Counted from the first letter of the stretch, positions 1 to 15,669 are shown. The stretch: DNA of 52,045 bases from Ichthyophthirius multifiliis (GCF_000220395.1 NW_004085925.1:1-52045), one strand, 5' to 3'. Made by a program: numbers and translations. Notes: a model not told the origin generated them from the letters alone.

Positions 1-108
1 ATATGTATCTAATATTTTAATTATTTTAATTTATATGGGTTAATTATTATTTTTGTGCAATTTAAAATATAAATGTAAATATATGTAAATATATCTATAT
101 ATATATGT

Positions 109-160
<52 letters not shown>

Positions 161-1586
161 CAATTATTTTTATGTTTAAAAATAAAAATGATATATTATA
201 GAAATTAATATATTATTTTTAATTTATATTAAACTTTATTTATTAATATCATAATTTTTTATTATATAACTAATTATTTAAAATATATAATAATATGATA
301 ATTTATTTATTTTTCTAATAAAAAGAATTATTATATAATTTATATGAATTTTATAAATATTATAAAAAAACATTTAATAAAACAATGATAACAAAAAAAG
401 CTTATCTTATTATTTTTTTTTTTTTTTTTTTTTATGATTTAAATTCAAATCTAAATCATTACTTCTACCTATTAGCAATGTTATCTTTATTAGTTTACTG
501 TTATTATCCAATGAGTTAAGAAAGAACCAAATTGTTCTATATTATTTAAATAATGATTATAAAATCTTCATTACACACACTTTATTATAATAATTTTGAT
601 AATCTATAATTTTTAAATAAAAATTCCTCTACACAATTTATATCTATATTTTTTAAAATTCATATTAATAAATAAATCATTAAGTTTACTAAATGAATAT
701 TCAATTTTTAAAAATATAACCTAATAAAATATAATTGATATTATTTAAATAATTTAAAGGTATGTGAAAATAAAAAAATTGAATAAAATTATAATATTCA
801 TATTTTTTTATAGATATAAATATATATATAGACACTAAGAAAGAAAAAATATTTTTACATATAAAAAATTGAATGATCTATTATAAAAAATGATAAATGC
901 TTAAAAATAGTAAAAATATTATTCAATCTAAAGTTAAAATATTGGCATTGGCAATATAAAATAAAAAATAATAGATAGAATATATAGATAATAAAATATA
1001 TTTAAAAAATATATTTTAAATAAATGTTTTACAAGAATTCTTTTTCATTAATAGATAAATACTCAAAATATATTTAAAACATAATAAAAATAATATATAT
1101 ATATAAATAATTATTAACTATGTTGTAAATAAAAATATTTAATAAAGTTAATTATTAAAATATGAAATAAATTAAAGCATTAAATTATTAAAAATAAAAT
1201 ATTCGTAGATTTATACATAAAAATATATAAATTATATAATTTAAATAATTATAATTTTATATTTTTTAATATATATAATATATATTATATATATACATAT
1301 GTAATTTTATTTTATTTATATATAATTTAATACATTTTTCATTATAAATCATACTTACAAATAATTATATTATATTTATATTAAATTTCATTATTTTTTA
1401 TTATATTATAATGTATTAAAATTTATTAATATATTTATTATAATATAATAAAAAATAACAAATACATATATATATATACTTATAATATATATTATAAGTA
1501 TTTAATATTGCAAAAAAATAAATATTTATATTATTTTATCATAATATAATTTAATATAAAAATTAATAAATAAAAAAAAGAGAATT
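1..1586. other. AT-rich flank, no firm gene
   Basis: Almost pure A/T sequence with a (TA)n tract near 124-157 and a T run near 413-433. On the minus strand between about 420 and 1000 two short open stretches read like protein (one contains RTIWFF and SLDNNSKLIK), with a possible 3' splice site near 541. I could not join them into a gene or recognise a family, so they are not called. Confidence 0.4.
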
Positions 1587-3512
<1,926 letters not shown>

Positions 3513-3802
3513 TTTTACTTTTACTATGAAAATATTTAAGTTTTTGTTATTATTTTAAATAAATAAAATTATAATAATATAATAATGTATATATAATTTA
3601 TTTTTTTAAGAAAAAATATAATAAAAATAAAATCTAAAAATTAATTTTTAATTTAATATATATTCATTTTAATAATAAATAAAAAACCTATATTATATAT
3701 AATTAATATAAAAAAAAAAAATTATATTTATTTTTAATTTACAATAAATAAATCATAAACAAATAATTATATATATATATATATTTTAAAAAATAAAAAA
3801 AA

Positions 3803-4561
3803 ATGAGTATTTTTCGAAGCGAAACAATGGGTTTATATCATTTAATTCTTCCCTCAGAATCAAGTTGGGAAATATTAAATGAACTCGGAAAATTATCATT
3901 ATTACATTTTTTAGATTTAAATCAAAATACTCCTTAATTAAATAGAACATTTACACCTTTTGTAAAGCGATGTGAGTAAATGTTAATGAAAATAAGCCAA
4001 ATAAAACAATAATTAAAGGACTTTAATTTGCAAATAATAAAAAAAACTACTAAATTTGATAACTAAAAACTTTTTAATATTTTTTAATAAGTAATCGAGA
4101 ACAAAAATAAAGCTGGTCATACATATTTAGAAGAAATAGAAACATAACTACATAATAAATATGAATAAATACAAGAGTAAATACAAAACTACGAAAATCT
4201 AAAAGAAAGATATATACATATTATTGAATATAAAGCAGTTTTGGAAAAAACTAAAATAATATTAGGAAATTAATATTTAGATTAAAATAACAAAAATAAA
4301 TCATATGAAAATTATTTAGATATGGAAAATATAAATATTCAAAATTTCTAATAGATAAAAAATAATTAAGTAGAATTTAAACTTAACTATATTATTGGTA
4401 CAATTGATATTTAGGATACTTTAAAATTTAAAAAATTAATATTTAGGCTTACTAAAGGTAATAATTGGACAGATTTTATTAATTTTGATTAATAAAAAAT
4501 AACTTTTAAAGTATATTTTATTTTAATAAATCAATATTTAAAATATAATAAAAATATATAT

Positions 4562-4595
<34 letters not shown>

Positions 4596-7161
4596 TTATT
4601 TATATATATATTTTTTTATAAAACATTTTTTAAATTTTTATTTATATTTTTATTTTTAATAAAAGGGTAAATGCACTTAAAAATCTGTTTTTGTTTCTTT
4701 AATTCCTGGATCATCTTAGGGATTTATCAATTCAAAAGTTTAAAGACTTTGTGATTCAATTGGTATATAAAGATATAATTATCCTTAAAACCATTAAGAT
4801 TATGATTCAAAATGTAAAGAATTAGATTAATAAATAAAAGATGTTAAAAGCGTAATTTTTTATTTTATCAAAATAAATATATTTTTTTTTTTTATTATAA
4901 TATAATTTTTATAATGTTAATTATTTATAAAAAATAAAGTTATTAAAATTGACATAATTATAAATTAATAAACTTTTATAAGTTTTTGTCGAAACTAATT
5001 CTAATTGTGAATACTCTTATATTGAAATACTTACCTAGTATGTTTTGAAAGAAAAATAAATTTATTAAACTCTTAATTTACTTAAAGTTTAAAATACTTA
5101 TTATCACGGAAATTGTTGGTTACCAAAAAAAGTATATATTTAAATAACTTTATATTATATTATATATATATTTATATATATATATTTATATTATATATAT
5201 ATATATATATATGTAATATTTAAAAAGTAAGAAGAATTAATAATATAAGCTTTATAAACAATAGGTGCTAAAAATTAGAATTTACCAAATGGTTAATTAT
5301 AAGAAATACATTAAAATAATTTAATACCTCCTACTTACTTTTAAATTAACGAATTTACTCATATATTTTAATTAATAGTAAATACATATGGTATTCCTCG
5401 ATATTAAGTAATTTTTTAAAAAAATTAAATAAATAAAAAAAAGGAAATAAATCCTGGAGTATTTACTATAGTAACTTTTCCTTTTCTTTTTGGAGTTATG
5501 TTCGGAGATTTAGCTCATGGCTTATTTTTATTTTTTTTTGGAGCCTATTTATGCTATTATAGTGATTATTTTAAAAAAGCTATTAATAGTATATTCAAAG
5601 ATCTTACTTAAATAAGATATTTGATAATACTTATGGGTTTTTTCGCTACTTTTTGTGGTTTAATCTATAATGATTTCATGTCAATTCCTTTAGATATTTT
5701 TGGTAGTTGTTATAATGTATTAGAAGATGGAAAAACAGAAAAAATAAAAGACTGTACATACACTTTTGGTAAGAAACAAAAAAGTAAAAAAAATATGTAA
5801 AAAAATTATAGGAATAGATCCAGTATGGGGACATAGTGAAAACGATCTTTAATTTTAAAATTCCTTTAAGATGAAAATGGCAGTAATAATAGGAGTTTTA
5901 TAAATGAGTTTAGGAGTATGTATGAAAGCCTTAAATGCATTATATTTTAAACACAATTTAGATTTCTATTTCGAATTTATCCCTTAAATATTATTCCTTT
6001 TAGTGACCTTTGGGTATATGGACTTCCTCATTTACGTAAAATGGGGATAAGATTGGTCTTAAGTACTAGAAAATAAAAAATCTCCACCATCAATTATTAA
6101 TTTAATGATAGACATGCCTTTAAATAATGCATATCCAGGTGAAATAACTGTATTTGGAAGAGGAAATGAATAATAATAAGTAGGAATATTACTTTTATTA
6201 ATTGCTGTTTTATGTGTTCCAGTAATGTTATGTTTAAAGCCTGGAATTATTTACTTTAAATAAAAAAAGTATAATAAATTGCATTAAGTTAATTAAGTAA
6301 GTGATGATTTATTATTAAATAATAATAACGATAAATAAAATCTAATATAAAAAAATCATGTATACATAAATATTTAAAAATATTTATATATATAATAAAT
6401 AATATATAATAAAAATTATATATAAATATATATATGCATTTAATTATATATATATATATAAATATATATTTATTTACAAATATATTTTTAAATATATATT
6501 TATATATATATTTATGTATAATTTTATATTTATTCTAATAAAATAGATTCTTGAATATGATCATATGGATATTAAAGAATCTAATTTTAATTAAATGGAA
6601 GATGATTTAGGAAAAGATTTAGAATAATTTAAGAAAAAAAATGATTTTATTAATAATATTTTATTAGAAAATCATATACCTTTAAATGATAATCATTCTG
6701 AATAAGATGAATAATTTGGAGATTTGGTAGTCCATTAAATTATTGAAACTATAGAATTTGTTCTAGGATCTATTTCTAATACTGCATCTTATTTAAGATT
6801 ATGGGCCCTATCTTTAGCTCATGGATAATTATCTAAAGTATTTTTTGATAAAACTATTAAATAGCCAATATAGGAAAGCGATATTTTTGGAGTATCTTTT
6901 TCTATTTAATATAATATTTTATTTTTTTTACATAATTTTTTTTTTTTTATAAAAATATATATTAAGATTTTTATTGGATTTTTTATACTCGCAGAAATTA
7001 CTTTCATGGTATTAATATGTATGGATGCTATGGAATGTTTTTTACATGCTTTAAGGCTACATTGGGTTGAATTCTAAAATAAATTTTATAAGGCTGATGG
7101 ATATGCTTTTGAACCTTTTTCATTTAAAAATGCTATTATGTAAGACATAGATACATATTGA
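3803..7161 (+). CDS. VPH1: V-type H+-ATPase V0 subunit a
   Basis: Membrane subunit of the proton pump that acidifies vacuoles and endosomes; it provides the half-channels and the arginine that works against the proteolipid ring. Eight exons: 3803-4510, 4666-4851, 4940-5131, 5228-5407, 5444-5768, 5812-6296, 6547-6891, 6967-7161, all in phase, 871 aa, the usual size. The N-terminal cytosolic half starts [20 protein letters not shown] and is coiled-coil rich. Family blocks follow: [52 protein letters not shown], then [20 protein letters not shown] with the essential Arg at 6796-6798, and [20 protein letters not shown] before [17 protein letters not shown] and TGA. No frame breaks. The 250-nt intron at 6297-6546 is filled with A/T repeats. 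Start is the first ATG, directly before the conserved RSE.MgLY block. Confidence 0.97.
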
Positions 7162-8222
7162 AATTTAATTTTATTTATTATTAGTTTTATAGATAATAAA
7201 ATAATAATAAAGAATTTCGTATATTTAGAATGTTATATAATTTTATTGTTTATTTTTAAAAAAAAATTATTATAGTTCATAATTTCTTAATAAAATTTTG
7301 ATATTCTTTAAATTAATAAATTAAATAAAGTTTTAATTAATATTAAAATATATTATATTAAATAATAAACTCTTATTAGATTATTTTTCAAAAAAAAAAT
7401 TATATAAAATATATATTAAAAAAATTATTTATTATTTTAATAAAATAATTTATATTAAAAATATAAATATATATATATATATATATAAATTTATTTATAT
7501 ATTTTATTTAATATATAAAATTAATTATATAAAAATATCATTATTATTATTTTATTAATCTAAAAAACAATTGGATAATTTTTATTTTACTTTCTTTGAT
7601 TAAATTTAATAAAATAAATGCCTTATATATATATTTTTTTTAATTAAATTATTTTATATTTATCTAAAAGATAAATAAATTTTTATTTATTTATATTATA
7701 TCTTTATTTTTTTTATTATTATAAATTATTAAGTATTCCAATGAATTTCATGAATTTCAAATATTATTATTTTTTAAATGTTTATAACAAAGTATTAAAA
7801 ATATATAAGTTTCGCAATTAAAATAAAATATATGCATTTTAAAATTAAAAAATACCAAAAAACTATAATTTTTACTTAAAATTATTATAGATAAGATAAT
7901 TATTTAATACACAAAAACTATTTTTATATGATATAATATTTTTTTAATTTATAAAATTTCATAAATTTATGATATAATAATAGATATTTTTAAAAGAATT
8001 CATTAATCTATAAAAATGATATTTTTTTTATTGTATTAAAAATAAAATAAAAAAAATATACTAATTATTTATTAAATATATAATACCTATTATATTTATC
8101 TAATTTTTATTATATATCTATAATTTAATAATTTTAATAATTAAAATTTTATTTATTAATATCTTTATATAATTATTAAAAAAATTAACAATAAAATATT
8201 TAAAAATCCAATAATAAAAAAT
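7162..8222. other. Intergenic, AT-rich
   Basis: Tail-to-head spacer between V-ATPase a and the PrpD gene. It holds A/T homopolymers and short (TA)n; no coding or RNA signal was seen. Confidence 0.6.
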
Positions 8223-8604
8223 ATGATAAGCCATCTAAAAAAATTAAGTAGATTTGAAAACTAAGCCCAATAGCTAGTTTAATATTCCATTAACTTCCTT
8301 AAACATGGAAACCCAAGTCAAAAAGTATTAGAAAGAGTCAAAACCTTCCATGCTGATTCAGTATTTACCGGAATTTCAGCACTAGCTTTAAGAGCAAATG
8401 CACCTGAAATATTAAAAAATGAAGCTTTAGAAAATTAAATTGGAAATTCAAATTAAGTATATATAAAAACTAAAAATATAAAATAATTTAAATAAAAGCC
8501 CAAAATGAATTATTCTAGATGTTTTGGTTCTGACTAGCAAGTTCCTGTAGAAAAAGCTGTTTGCGCAAATAGTTCGGCATCTAGAGAAGTAAACTATAAA
8601 AAAA

Positions 8605-8650
<46 letters not shown>

Positions 8651-10047
8651 ACATATATATATATTATTTTATCATAAAATAGTGTGATTTTAATGTAACT
8701 GTATTTGGCTATAATGAAACAGTTTAAGTATTAAAAATTATAATAATAATTGTTTAATAAAAAAAGGAAAATAGAGCTGGAGAATTCGGACATAATGACT
8801 ATTATACTGCAGTAATAGCTGCCGCACATTAAAAGCCTGAAATAAATGGAAATTTGGTATTAAGAGCTATGGTTTTATAAGATGAAATAAGAGGTAGATT
8901 ATGTGAATGCTTCCCTTTAAATAAATATAAGATAGATCATGTAGTTTATGGAGCTATTTCCACTATATGCACTTATGGAGCCTTAATGTGAGCTAATGTA
9001 TTAGAAATAGAGCATGCAATAGGAATGTATGTATCACATATATACCTTTTAGAGCCATTAGAACAGGAAAATAACTTTCGGATTCTAAAGGTGCTTCAGC
9101 CGCCTTATCAGCAGAAGTAGCTTTGATGTGTATAAAAAGAGCCATGAAAGGCTTCATTGGTCCTATGGATATTTTTAGAAATCCTGAAGCTATATTTAGA
9201 TTATTCAGACCCACATAAAGTGATAATGAATCTCCTTTTGACATATATTTAGCTGAATCAGGTGATGATTTTGCTGTTATGGTAAAAAAATATATTTATA
9301 AATGTATATGAAAAAAAAATAAAGGGAATGCATTTTAAATTAGGATTATATGAACATTAATCTGCTAGTGCTCTAGAAGGTATTTAAAGATTACTTTTAG
9401 AAAACAAAATCTAATTCCATAAAGATAACTTTGATATAATTAAAAACATTAATATAGTAGCTTATTAACCAGCTTTCGGTATTATTGGCAATCCAGAAAA
9501 AAGATATGCAAAAACAAGGTAATCTGCTGATCATTCTATGGTTTATATAATTTCAACTTTATTAAGAAAAGCAATTGAAAATTAAGATTTTTTATAAAAA
9601 CTTTAAACTGTATCTAATCTAGATGAAATTTGGAAAACACTCATTTTACTCCCTGAAGATTACTCACATAAAGCAATAATACACCCCAAAACTAGAATCT
9701 TGATTGATAAAACAACTTTCGAACATGGAGGTTAGGAATATGATGATAAATATCCAGAAGGAATACCTACTAGTATTAAAATTACTTTAGAAAACGGAAA
9801 GATTTTAGATTCAGGATTAGTTATGTTCCCTGCTGGACATGCGAAAAATTAACAGGCTGATTTGCAAGCTTTATTAGAAAATAAATTCATGCTTTTGGGA
9901 AATATTGCTTTGGGAAGTAAGGATAAGAGTAGTGAACTAATTAAGAGACTTATGAATTTAGAAAAATTAAATAATTAAGAACTATAAACTATTTATTGTT
10001 GTGATATTGTTTATTCAAAAATTTCAATTGATGATGAGAATTATTGA
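8223..10047 (+). CDS. prpD: MmgE/PrpD family dehydratase (2-methylcitrate dehydratase-like)
   Basis: Close to the eukaryotic PrpD branch, which dehydrates 2-methylcitrate in propionate breakdown, probably in mitochondria; the substrate is inferred from family only. Exons 8223-8456, 8499-8588, 8683-8727, 8767-9281, 9325-10047 (about 535 aa). Blocks seen: KTFHADSVFTGISALALRAN, CANSSASRE then CDFNVTVFGYN, GEFGHNDYYTAVIAAAHQ, LQDEIRGRLCECFPLN, DHVVYGAISTICTYGAL, AIRTGKQLSDSKGASAAL, MKGFIGPMDIFRNPEAIFRL, SGDDFAVMGMHFKLGLYEHQ, ADHSMVYIISTLLRKAIE. Two oddities lie close together: an in-frame TGA at 8989-8991 (LM-stop-ANVLEIEHAIGM, where homologues as I recall them have Gly), and a frame change at 9036-9046, as if one base were missing before PFRAIRTGK. 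Everything after is intact to TGA at 10045-10047. It is either a sequence error or an early pseudogene. Confidence 0.9.
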
Positions 10048-11489
10048 AAAATTCTATTATTTTAATCAAATTTTTTATATATATAATATTATTAAGTATT
10101 TATTTTGTTTAAATATATTTATATTTTAAAATTATTTGATTAAAATAAGATTATTATAATATTTTATGTTTATGGTATTATATGATTAATAAATTAAGAA
10201 TTATTAAATTAATATTTATCGAAAATTAAAATTAATTTTTTTATAAATTAAATATAAAAATATACACAATAATTTTTTTCAGGTATAATTAAAAAAACTA
10301 AGAAATAAAAAATTTATAAAATATGGAATAAAAATTTATAAAAACAAATATAAAATTAATAATAGTATATTTATTATAATTTAGATGATATATTAAAAAT
10401 AAAAATTATTTCTTAAATAGTTTATATATTTTTTTTTTATTAAAATTAAAATATTTTTATTATTATTATTATTATTATTTATATTATAATTATTATAATT
10501 TTTATCTTTATTATTATTATTATATTTATTATTATTTTTTTTTAATTATTTTTACTTTTTTATTATTATTTTATTTATTATATTTTTATTTTTTTATTTT
10601 ATTTTTATTATTATTTTACTTTTTAATTATTATTTTATTTATTATTATTTTATTTATTTTTATTATTATTATAATTATTTTTTATTTTTATTTTTTTTAT
10701 TTTTTATATTTTTTTTTTATTTATTTTATTTTTTATTTTATTTTTATTTCACTTTATTTAATTTTTTTATTTATTTTCTATTTTTTTATTATATTGTCTT
10801 TGTATGTCTTTGTAGTTTTTTTTAATTACTAATATATTTTCTTATATTTATTTTTCTTTTCTCATATAATTATATATTTATATTTTTAAGAACTATTTTT
10901 TTTTTTTATAAATTAAATATTATAAATTTATGATTATATATTATCTAACTTTAGCTTTTTTTATATATTTATTTGAATTATTTTTTGTATTTAACATTTT
11001 TTTTATATTCTAATTTATAAATCAATATTACAAATATTATTTATTTTTAATATCTTCGTAAGAATAACTTTTTTTTATATTTCTTATATAAATAAATTTT
11101 TTTATTTAACTAATTATTTTGCATTTAAAATATATGTATATTTTTTTTTATTTTTTATTTATTAATTTTAAAATCATTTATTTTATTTATATTTTTTTTT
11201 AAAAAAAAATATTTAGCTTTAATTTCTAAATTAATTAAAAATATAATTGTTTTATTTATGATTATTTTATTTTATTATATATTCGTAAGTATATATTTAT
11301 TAAATAAAGGATAAAAATTAAATCAAGTAATTAATTAATAAAACAATACTTTAAAATTATCAGTTTAAATTTGTTAAGCAAATAAAATTATTAATTGATA
11401 CGTATTTTAATTTTATTTATTATTTAATCAAAATATATTTTATCTATATATATATATATATTTATATAAATTAATAACTATAAAAAAAT
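10048..11489. other. Intergenic with T-rich block
   Basis: Long spacer before the MFS gene. The core (about 10435-10870) is dominated by T on the plus strand; the rest is mixed A/T. No gene was seen on either strand. Confidence 0.6.
10435..10870. repeat. T-dominated low-complexity tract with TTA repeats
   Basis: About 430 bp where the plus strand is mostly T broken by single A, with runs of TTA near 10455-10480. The strand asymmetry is unlike the balanced A/T of other spacers in the window. Confidence 0.8.
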
Positions 11490-13266
11490 ATGGATAATTA
11501 ATCTAAATGTGACAATTAAAAAAGTGGACTATTAAAAACATTTATCTTAATATTATATACAAATATAGTATTAAATATAGATAATGGAATTATACCAGCA
11601 TCTTCTTAATAAATAAAAGATAACTTTAAAATAGATAATTCTTAGTTTGGTCTTTTGGGTACTTCAATGTATTTCGGAGTTATTTTCGGAGGTTTTTTTG
11701 CTGGGAAGTTATACTTAAAAAATAATTCTAAGACCATATTATTAATAGCAATTCTTTTTTAGACATGCACTTTGTATTTATTTACATTTTTTACTTAAGT
11801 TTATTTTTTGTTTGCTACAAGATTTCTTACAGGAATTTGCTAAGTAATTAAGAAAAGAAACAAAAAATTACATATATTTAAAAAAAAGTACTAAATTTAA
11901 AAATTAATGTATAAAAAAAATAAAGGTATTTTTATTAGTATTTTTCCCAGTATGGATTGACGTAAGAAATAAACAAATAAAAAAAATAAAAAAAATAAAA
12001 AAAAGTTAAAAGGAAGTTAAAAAAAAACACTATGGTTAACATGTCTTCATTTAGGGGTTCCATTAGGAATTTTTACAGGATATACATTAACATCATTAAT
12101 ATCATAAACATTAAATGTAAATAATAATACTATATATAAAAATTAAAAAAAATAATAAAAAAAAGTATAAATGGTCATTTTACATATAATCAATTTTAAT
12201 AATAATAAGTTTCCTTTTAATATTAATTCATAAAACCGAAAAACTTTCCTTAATAAAAAATTAATAAAAAAAGCCTAAAGCATCCCCAAATAACTCTCCT
12301 GAAGCCTAAAAAAACCAAAGCATGATATACCAAATGGATCCTCCATATTCACCATACGAGATAATAGACGAAAACTATCAGTAACTAATCCTTGAGAAAG
12401 AGCAAAACATTTAATCAAAATCCTATTTTTAAAACCTAAAAGAGATTTTAAAGACACCCATATACCTCTTATCAATATCTACAATCAGTTTATTATATTT
12501 TATAGTCACCGGAATTCAATATTGGATGTCTGATTATTTCCAAAGGGTCCTAAACGTTGATAAATATAACACTATGGTGTCTTATTCTTTAGTTTCTTTA
12601 ACTGCGCCTACTTCAGGAGTAGTTTTTGGTGGTATATTATCACATAAATTGGGAGGATATGAGCATTTTAATACTAAAAAAATCTGCTTAATATTATCTA
12701 TTTTGTCTTCCTCAGTAGCCTGTCCAGTTCCTTTTGTTGATAATTATATATATGTGTCAATATTGATCTGGTTTTTATTATTTTTTGGAGCTGGAATGGT
12801 TCCTGGATTAACAGGGATGATGACTAGTTCTATTTAGAAATATTTAAGGCCTTTTGGAAATTCCTTTTTTTAAATTTTTGCGGGTTTGTTAGGGTTTTTA
12901 CCAGCTCCGGCTTTATATGGAGTTTTTTGTGATAAAATAGGGCAAAGAGCTGGAATGTTTATGCTTATGTATGTTAGTTTTTTTGGAGTTCTCTTGAGTT
13001 TTTTGGTATTCATAGTAGGGTTTTTTGAAAAGAAAAAATAAGAAATAACAAATTAAGTAATAAAAGAAGAAGTAACAGAAGATGATAAAAGTGTAGGTGT
13101 TTAGATAAAAATAGATAGTACTATGAATGAAGAATACAAAACAAGATGTTGTAGTTAAAAGTAAAGTGAAAAATTTAATGAAAGTTCAGATATAAATATA
13201 TTTGTTGTTAAAAAAATAAATCATCAAAATGATAATAATGAAATTTAAGAGGCATTTCTATAATGA
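11490..13266 (+). CDS. Major facilitator superfamily transporter
   Basis: Membrane carrier of MFS build, 533 aa, resembling the Spinster-like group of protist MFS proteins; the substrate cannot be told. Exons 11490-11843, 11926-11961, 12006-12116, 12166-13266, all in phase. The N-half has TM1 (FILILYTNIVLNIDNGIIPA), then FGLLGTSMYFGVIFGGFFAG (TM2 with the A-loop region), FLFATRFLTGICQ and FFPVWID. A hydrophilic central loop of about 80 residues, rich in K, N and Q, separates the halves. The C-half starts IYLLSISTISLLYFIVTGIQ-YWMSDYFQ, then SGVVFGGILSHKLGGYE, FFGAGMVPGLTGMMTSSI, GLLGFLPAPALYGVFCDKIG and a last TM before a polar tail ending EAFLQ and TGA. The start is the first ATG after an AT-only leader. 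No frame breaks. Confidence 0.93.
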
Positions 13267-13756
13267 TAAACTAAAATAAGAGCTTTTTTTTATTTTTTAT
13301 TACATTTTATGTTTATATTTTTTTTTTGAATATTATAATTCTTATATTAGATTATTTACTAATAAAAATCTTTTAATAAAATTATAAATTTTTTGAATAT
13401 AGAAATTTTTAATATGATGTAAAATAAATTTCATTTTTATAATTATTATAAAAAAAAATTAGAAATTATATATATATATATATATATTAAAAATAATTAT
13501 ATATTTATTTATATATTATTTTATTAAATCTGTTTTTTATATTTTATTTTAATCTTTTATATATAAATAATAATTAATTTTTTTATTTATAAAATATAAA
13601 ACAATAATAAATTTCACATAATAACATATATATTTATATTTTTATATTGTATATTTTTTTTTATTTAAATTTCTTTAATATAATTTTTATTTTGTTGATA
13701 AATATAAAATACAAAATAAAAATAAAAATTATTATATTTAAAGTATATCGGATAAA
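13267..13756. other. Intergenic, AT-rich
   Basis: Spacer after the MFS gene with (TA)n near 13468-13488. No coding or RNA signal was seen. Confidence 0.6.
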
Positions 13757-14020
13757 ATGAATAGAATAATAAAACAATTTAACATAAAAAATATCCAATA
13801 TTTTCGAAACATAGAAAAATAAAATTACTTTAAAAAGTTGTGTGAAGATTAAAAAGCTCAGATATCTAAAATCGATACTATAAACAATTTAAAAAAATAA
13901 CCAAAGGATTACTTTTATTAATTAAGCATAGGATTATTTATAATATCAATAAATGTAGTAATATTTAATAAAGCATATAATATATTTAATAATTTTAATA
14001 ATCCATATAAAAAACAATGA
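13757..14020 (+). CDS. Small single-TM protein, unrecognised
   Basis: An 87-residue frame from ATG to TGA, found only when TAA/TAG are read as Gln. It begins MNRIIKQFNIKNIQYFRNIE (basic, no acidic residue until position 20, like a mitochondrial presequence). A polar stretch EDQKAQISKIDTINNLKKQP follows, then one hydrophobic segment YQLSIGLFIISINVVIF and a short basic tail ending NPYKKQ. Base composition is richer than the spacers on both sides. The build resembles the small single-span subunits of respiratory complexes, but I do not recognise a family. It lies tail to tail with prolidase, 94 bp apart. Confidence 0.45.
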
Positions 14021-14114
14021 ACATAATTATTATTTATTTATTTTTTTTATATTTTCTATTTAAATAAATAAAAAATGCAAATTTAAAAAATATATATTAA
14101 TTTATTTATTTTTC

Positions 14115-15669
14115 TCAATTTTTCCAATGTAAACCAGCGCAAGCTTTTTCTACTTCCTCAATTGTTCTTGGGACATTCGTAAAATTGATATATCCAGTCT
14201 TTGTAATACAGATTCCATCTTCAAGCCTTACACCTCCTACTTCCTTATATTCTTCTATTTTTTCTTTTACCAAATATTTACATTATTCCTAATTATTTAA
14301 AGCTTTTTCAATAATAAGTTCTTTGAAATAACATCCAGGTTCAACAGTAATACAATTACCGGCCTAAAGAGTTCTTCTTGTTCTCAAATTTTTAAGTCCA
14401 GCCTAAGAATGTCTTTCAGGATGTCCTGGATTATATCCACCGACATCATGTACACACAAACCTTTTTTATTAATAAATTAAAAATAAATAGATATATTTA
14501 AAAAATAAAAAATACCAATAAAATGTCCTAATCCATGTGGGAAAAATACCGCACCAATTCTTTTTTCAATAAGTTCTTCCATTGGTGCATTTACAACAAT
14601 ACCGATATTAATCAAATGTTTAAGGATAGTTTTTTCAGCCAACAAATGCATATCATCCCATTAAACTCCTTCTTTTACATTATCCAAAACATTTTTATAA
14701 GCCTCATAAACTGCTTAATATATATGTTTTTATTTTTGAGTAAATTTTCCATTAGATGGGAAAGTAACAGTAATATCTGAGCAATATCCATTATATTTAG
14801 ACCCCATATCGTTAAGAATCAAACAATTATCAGCAATCAATTTTGTATTAGCATTATAATGTAAAGTAGCATTCCCTTATCCACTTGCACATATACAATC
14901 ATACGCCTTAGCTTTAGAACCGCATCTTTCTTAAACATGAAATTTAAATAATGATTCCATTTAATATTCTTTTAAATGAGGATATGTATTTTGCATTACA
15001 CGAACATGGGCATCTGAAGAAATTTTATTTATGAACATTAATTATTCGATTTCTTCTGGGTGTTTGATAGTTCTTAATTCATTTAATGTATGATATAATT
15101 AATGTTTTACAATCTTGTATTTTTCCAAAAAATCAAATGTAGGCAATGAAGGACGTAGTCCACTGTCAGAATTTTCTCCATCATATAAATGTATTTCTGA
15201 AGGCTTTTTTTCTTCGAGGTATTTATTCAGTTCTTCTACATAAAAACAATCATTTATAGCATAAGTTTATCTATTTTTTTTTTTAATTTTTTTTTTTTTT
15301 TTTTTACTTAAAATAAGATTATCTGTTTACAACCATCCATATTTCATATGCTTCTGGGATATTCGGGCAAAACATAATAGCTTAAGAAGTATCGAAATCA
15401 ACTATTCCATAACAATCTGTTTCTTATGCACCAAACAAATAATGAAAGTTAGCTTCTTATTAAGGCGTTTCTTCTATATCTTAATCTTGTATAGGTTTTG
15501 TTATTTCAGATTTAAATAAAGCTATAGAATTAGCAGGTAATTTATGTTGCTAGTGCATTGCTTGCGATAATAATTATCGTGTTTTTATATGGAATTCTTT
15601 TGGTAAAGGAAGTTAAATAGGAGGATTCAATAAATGTTCATTTTCTTTACAGGTGTGATTAGTTTACAT
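14115..15669 (-). CDS. PEPD: Xaa-Pro dipeptidase (prolidase), M24B
   Basis: Cytosolic metallopeptidase that splits dipeptides with C-terminal proline. Exons 15669-15308, 15270-14516, 14461-14115, introns 37 and 54 nt, 487 aa against about 493 in human. The N-terminal creatinase-like half contains FHYLFGAQETDCYGIVDFDT and DGENSDSGLRPSLPTF. The pita-bread catalytic half shows all five metal ligands in context: LNDMG and YCSDITVTFP (two Asp), FFPHGLGHFIG (His), CITVEPGCYF (Glu) and GGVRLEDGI (Glu). CVHDVGGYNPGHPER sits across the second intron junction as expected. It ends ACAGLHWKN and TGA at 14115-14117. The start MQTNHTCKENEH is the first in-frame ATG; other prolidases begin similarly near their first domain. 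It is divergent from the BET gene with a 542-bp shared upstream region. No frame breaks. Confidence 0.95.

Noticed and set aside
9027-9052. 26-nt GT...AG intron (GTATGT to TTTTAG) that would repair the PrpD frame
   Set aside because: It is far shorter than the other introns here (36-250 nt) and would delete the conserved block ahead of PFRAIRTGK; a missing base fits better.
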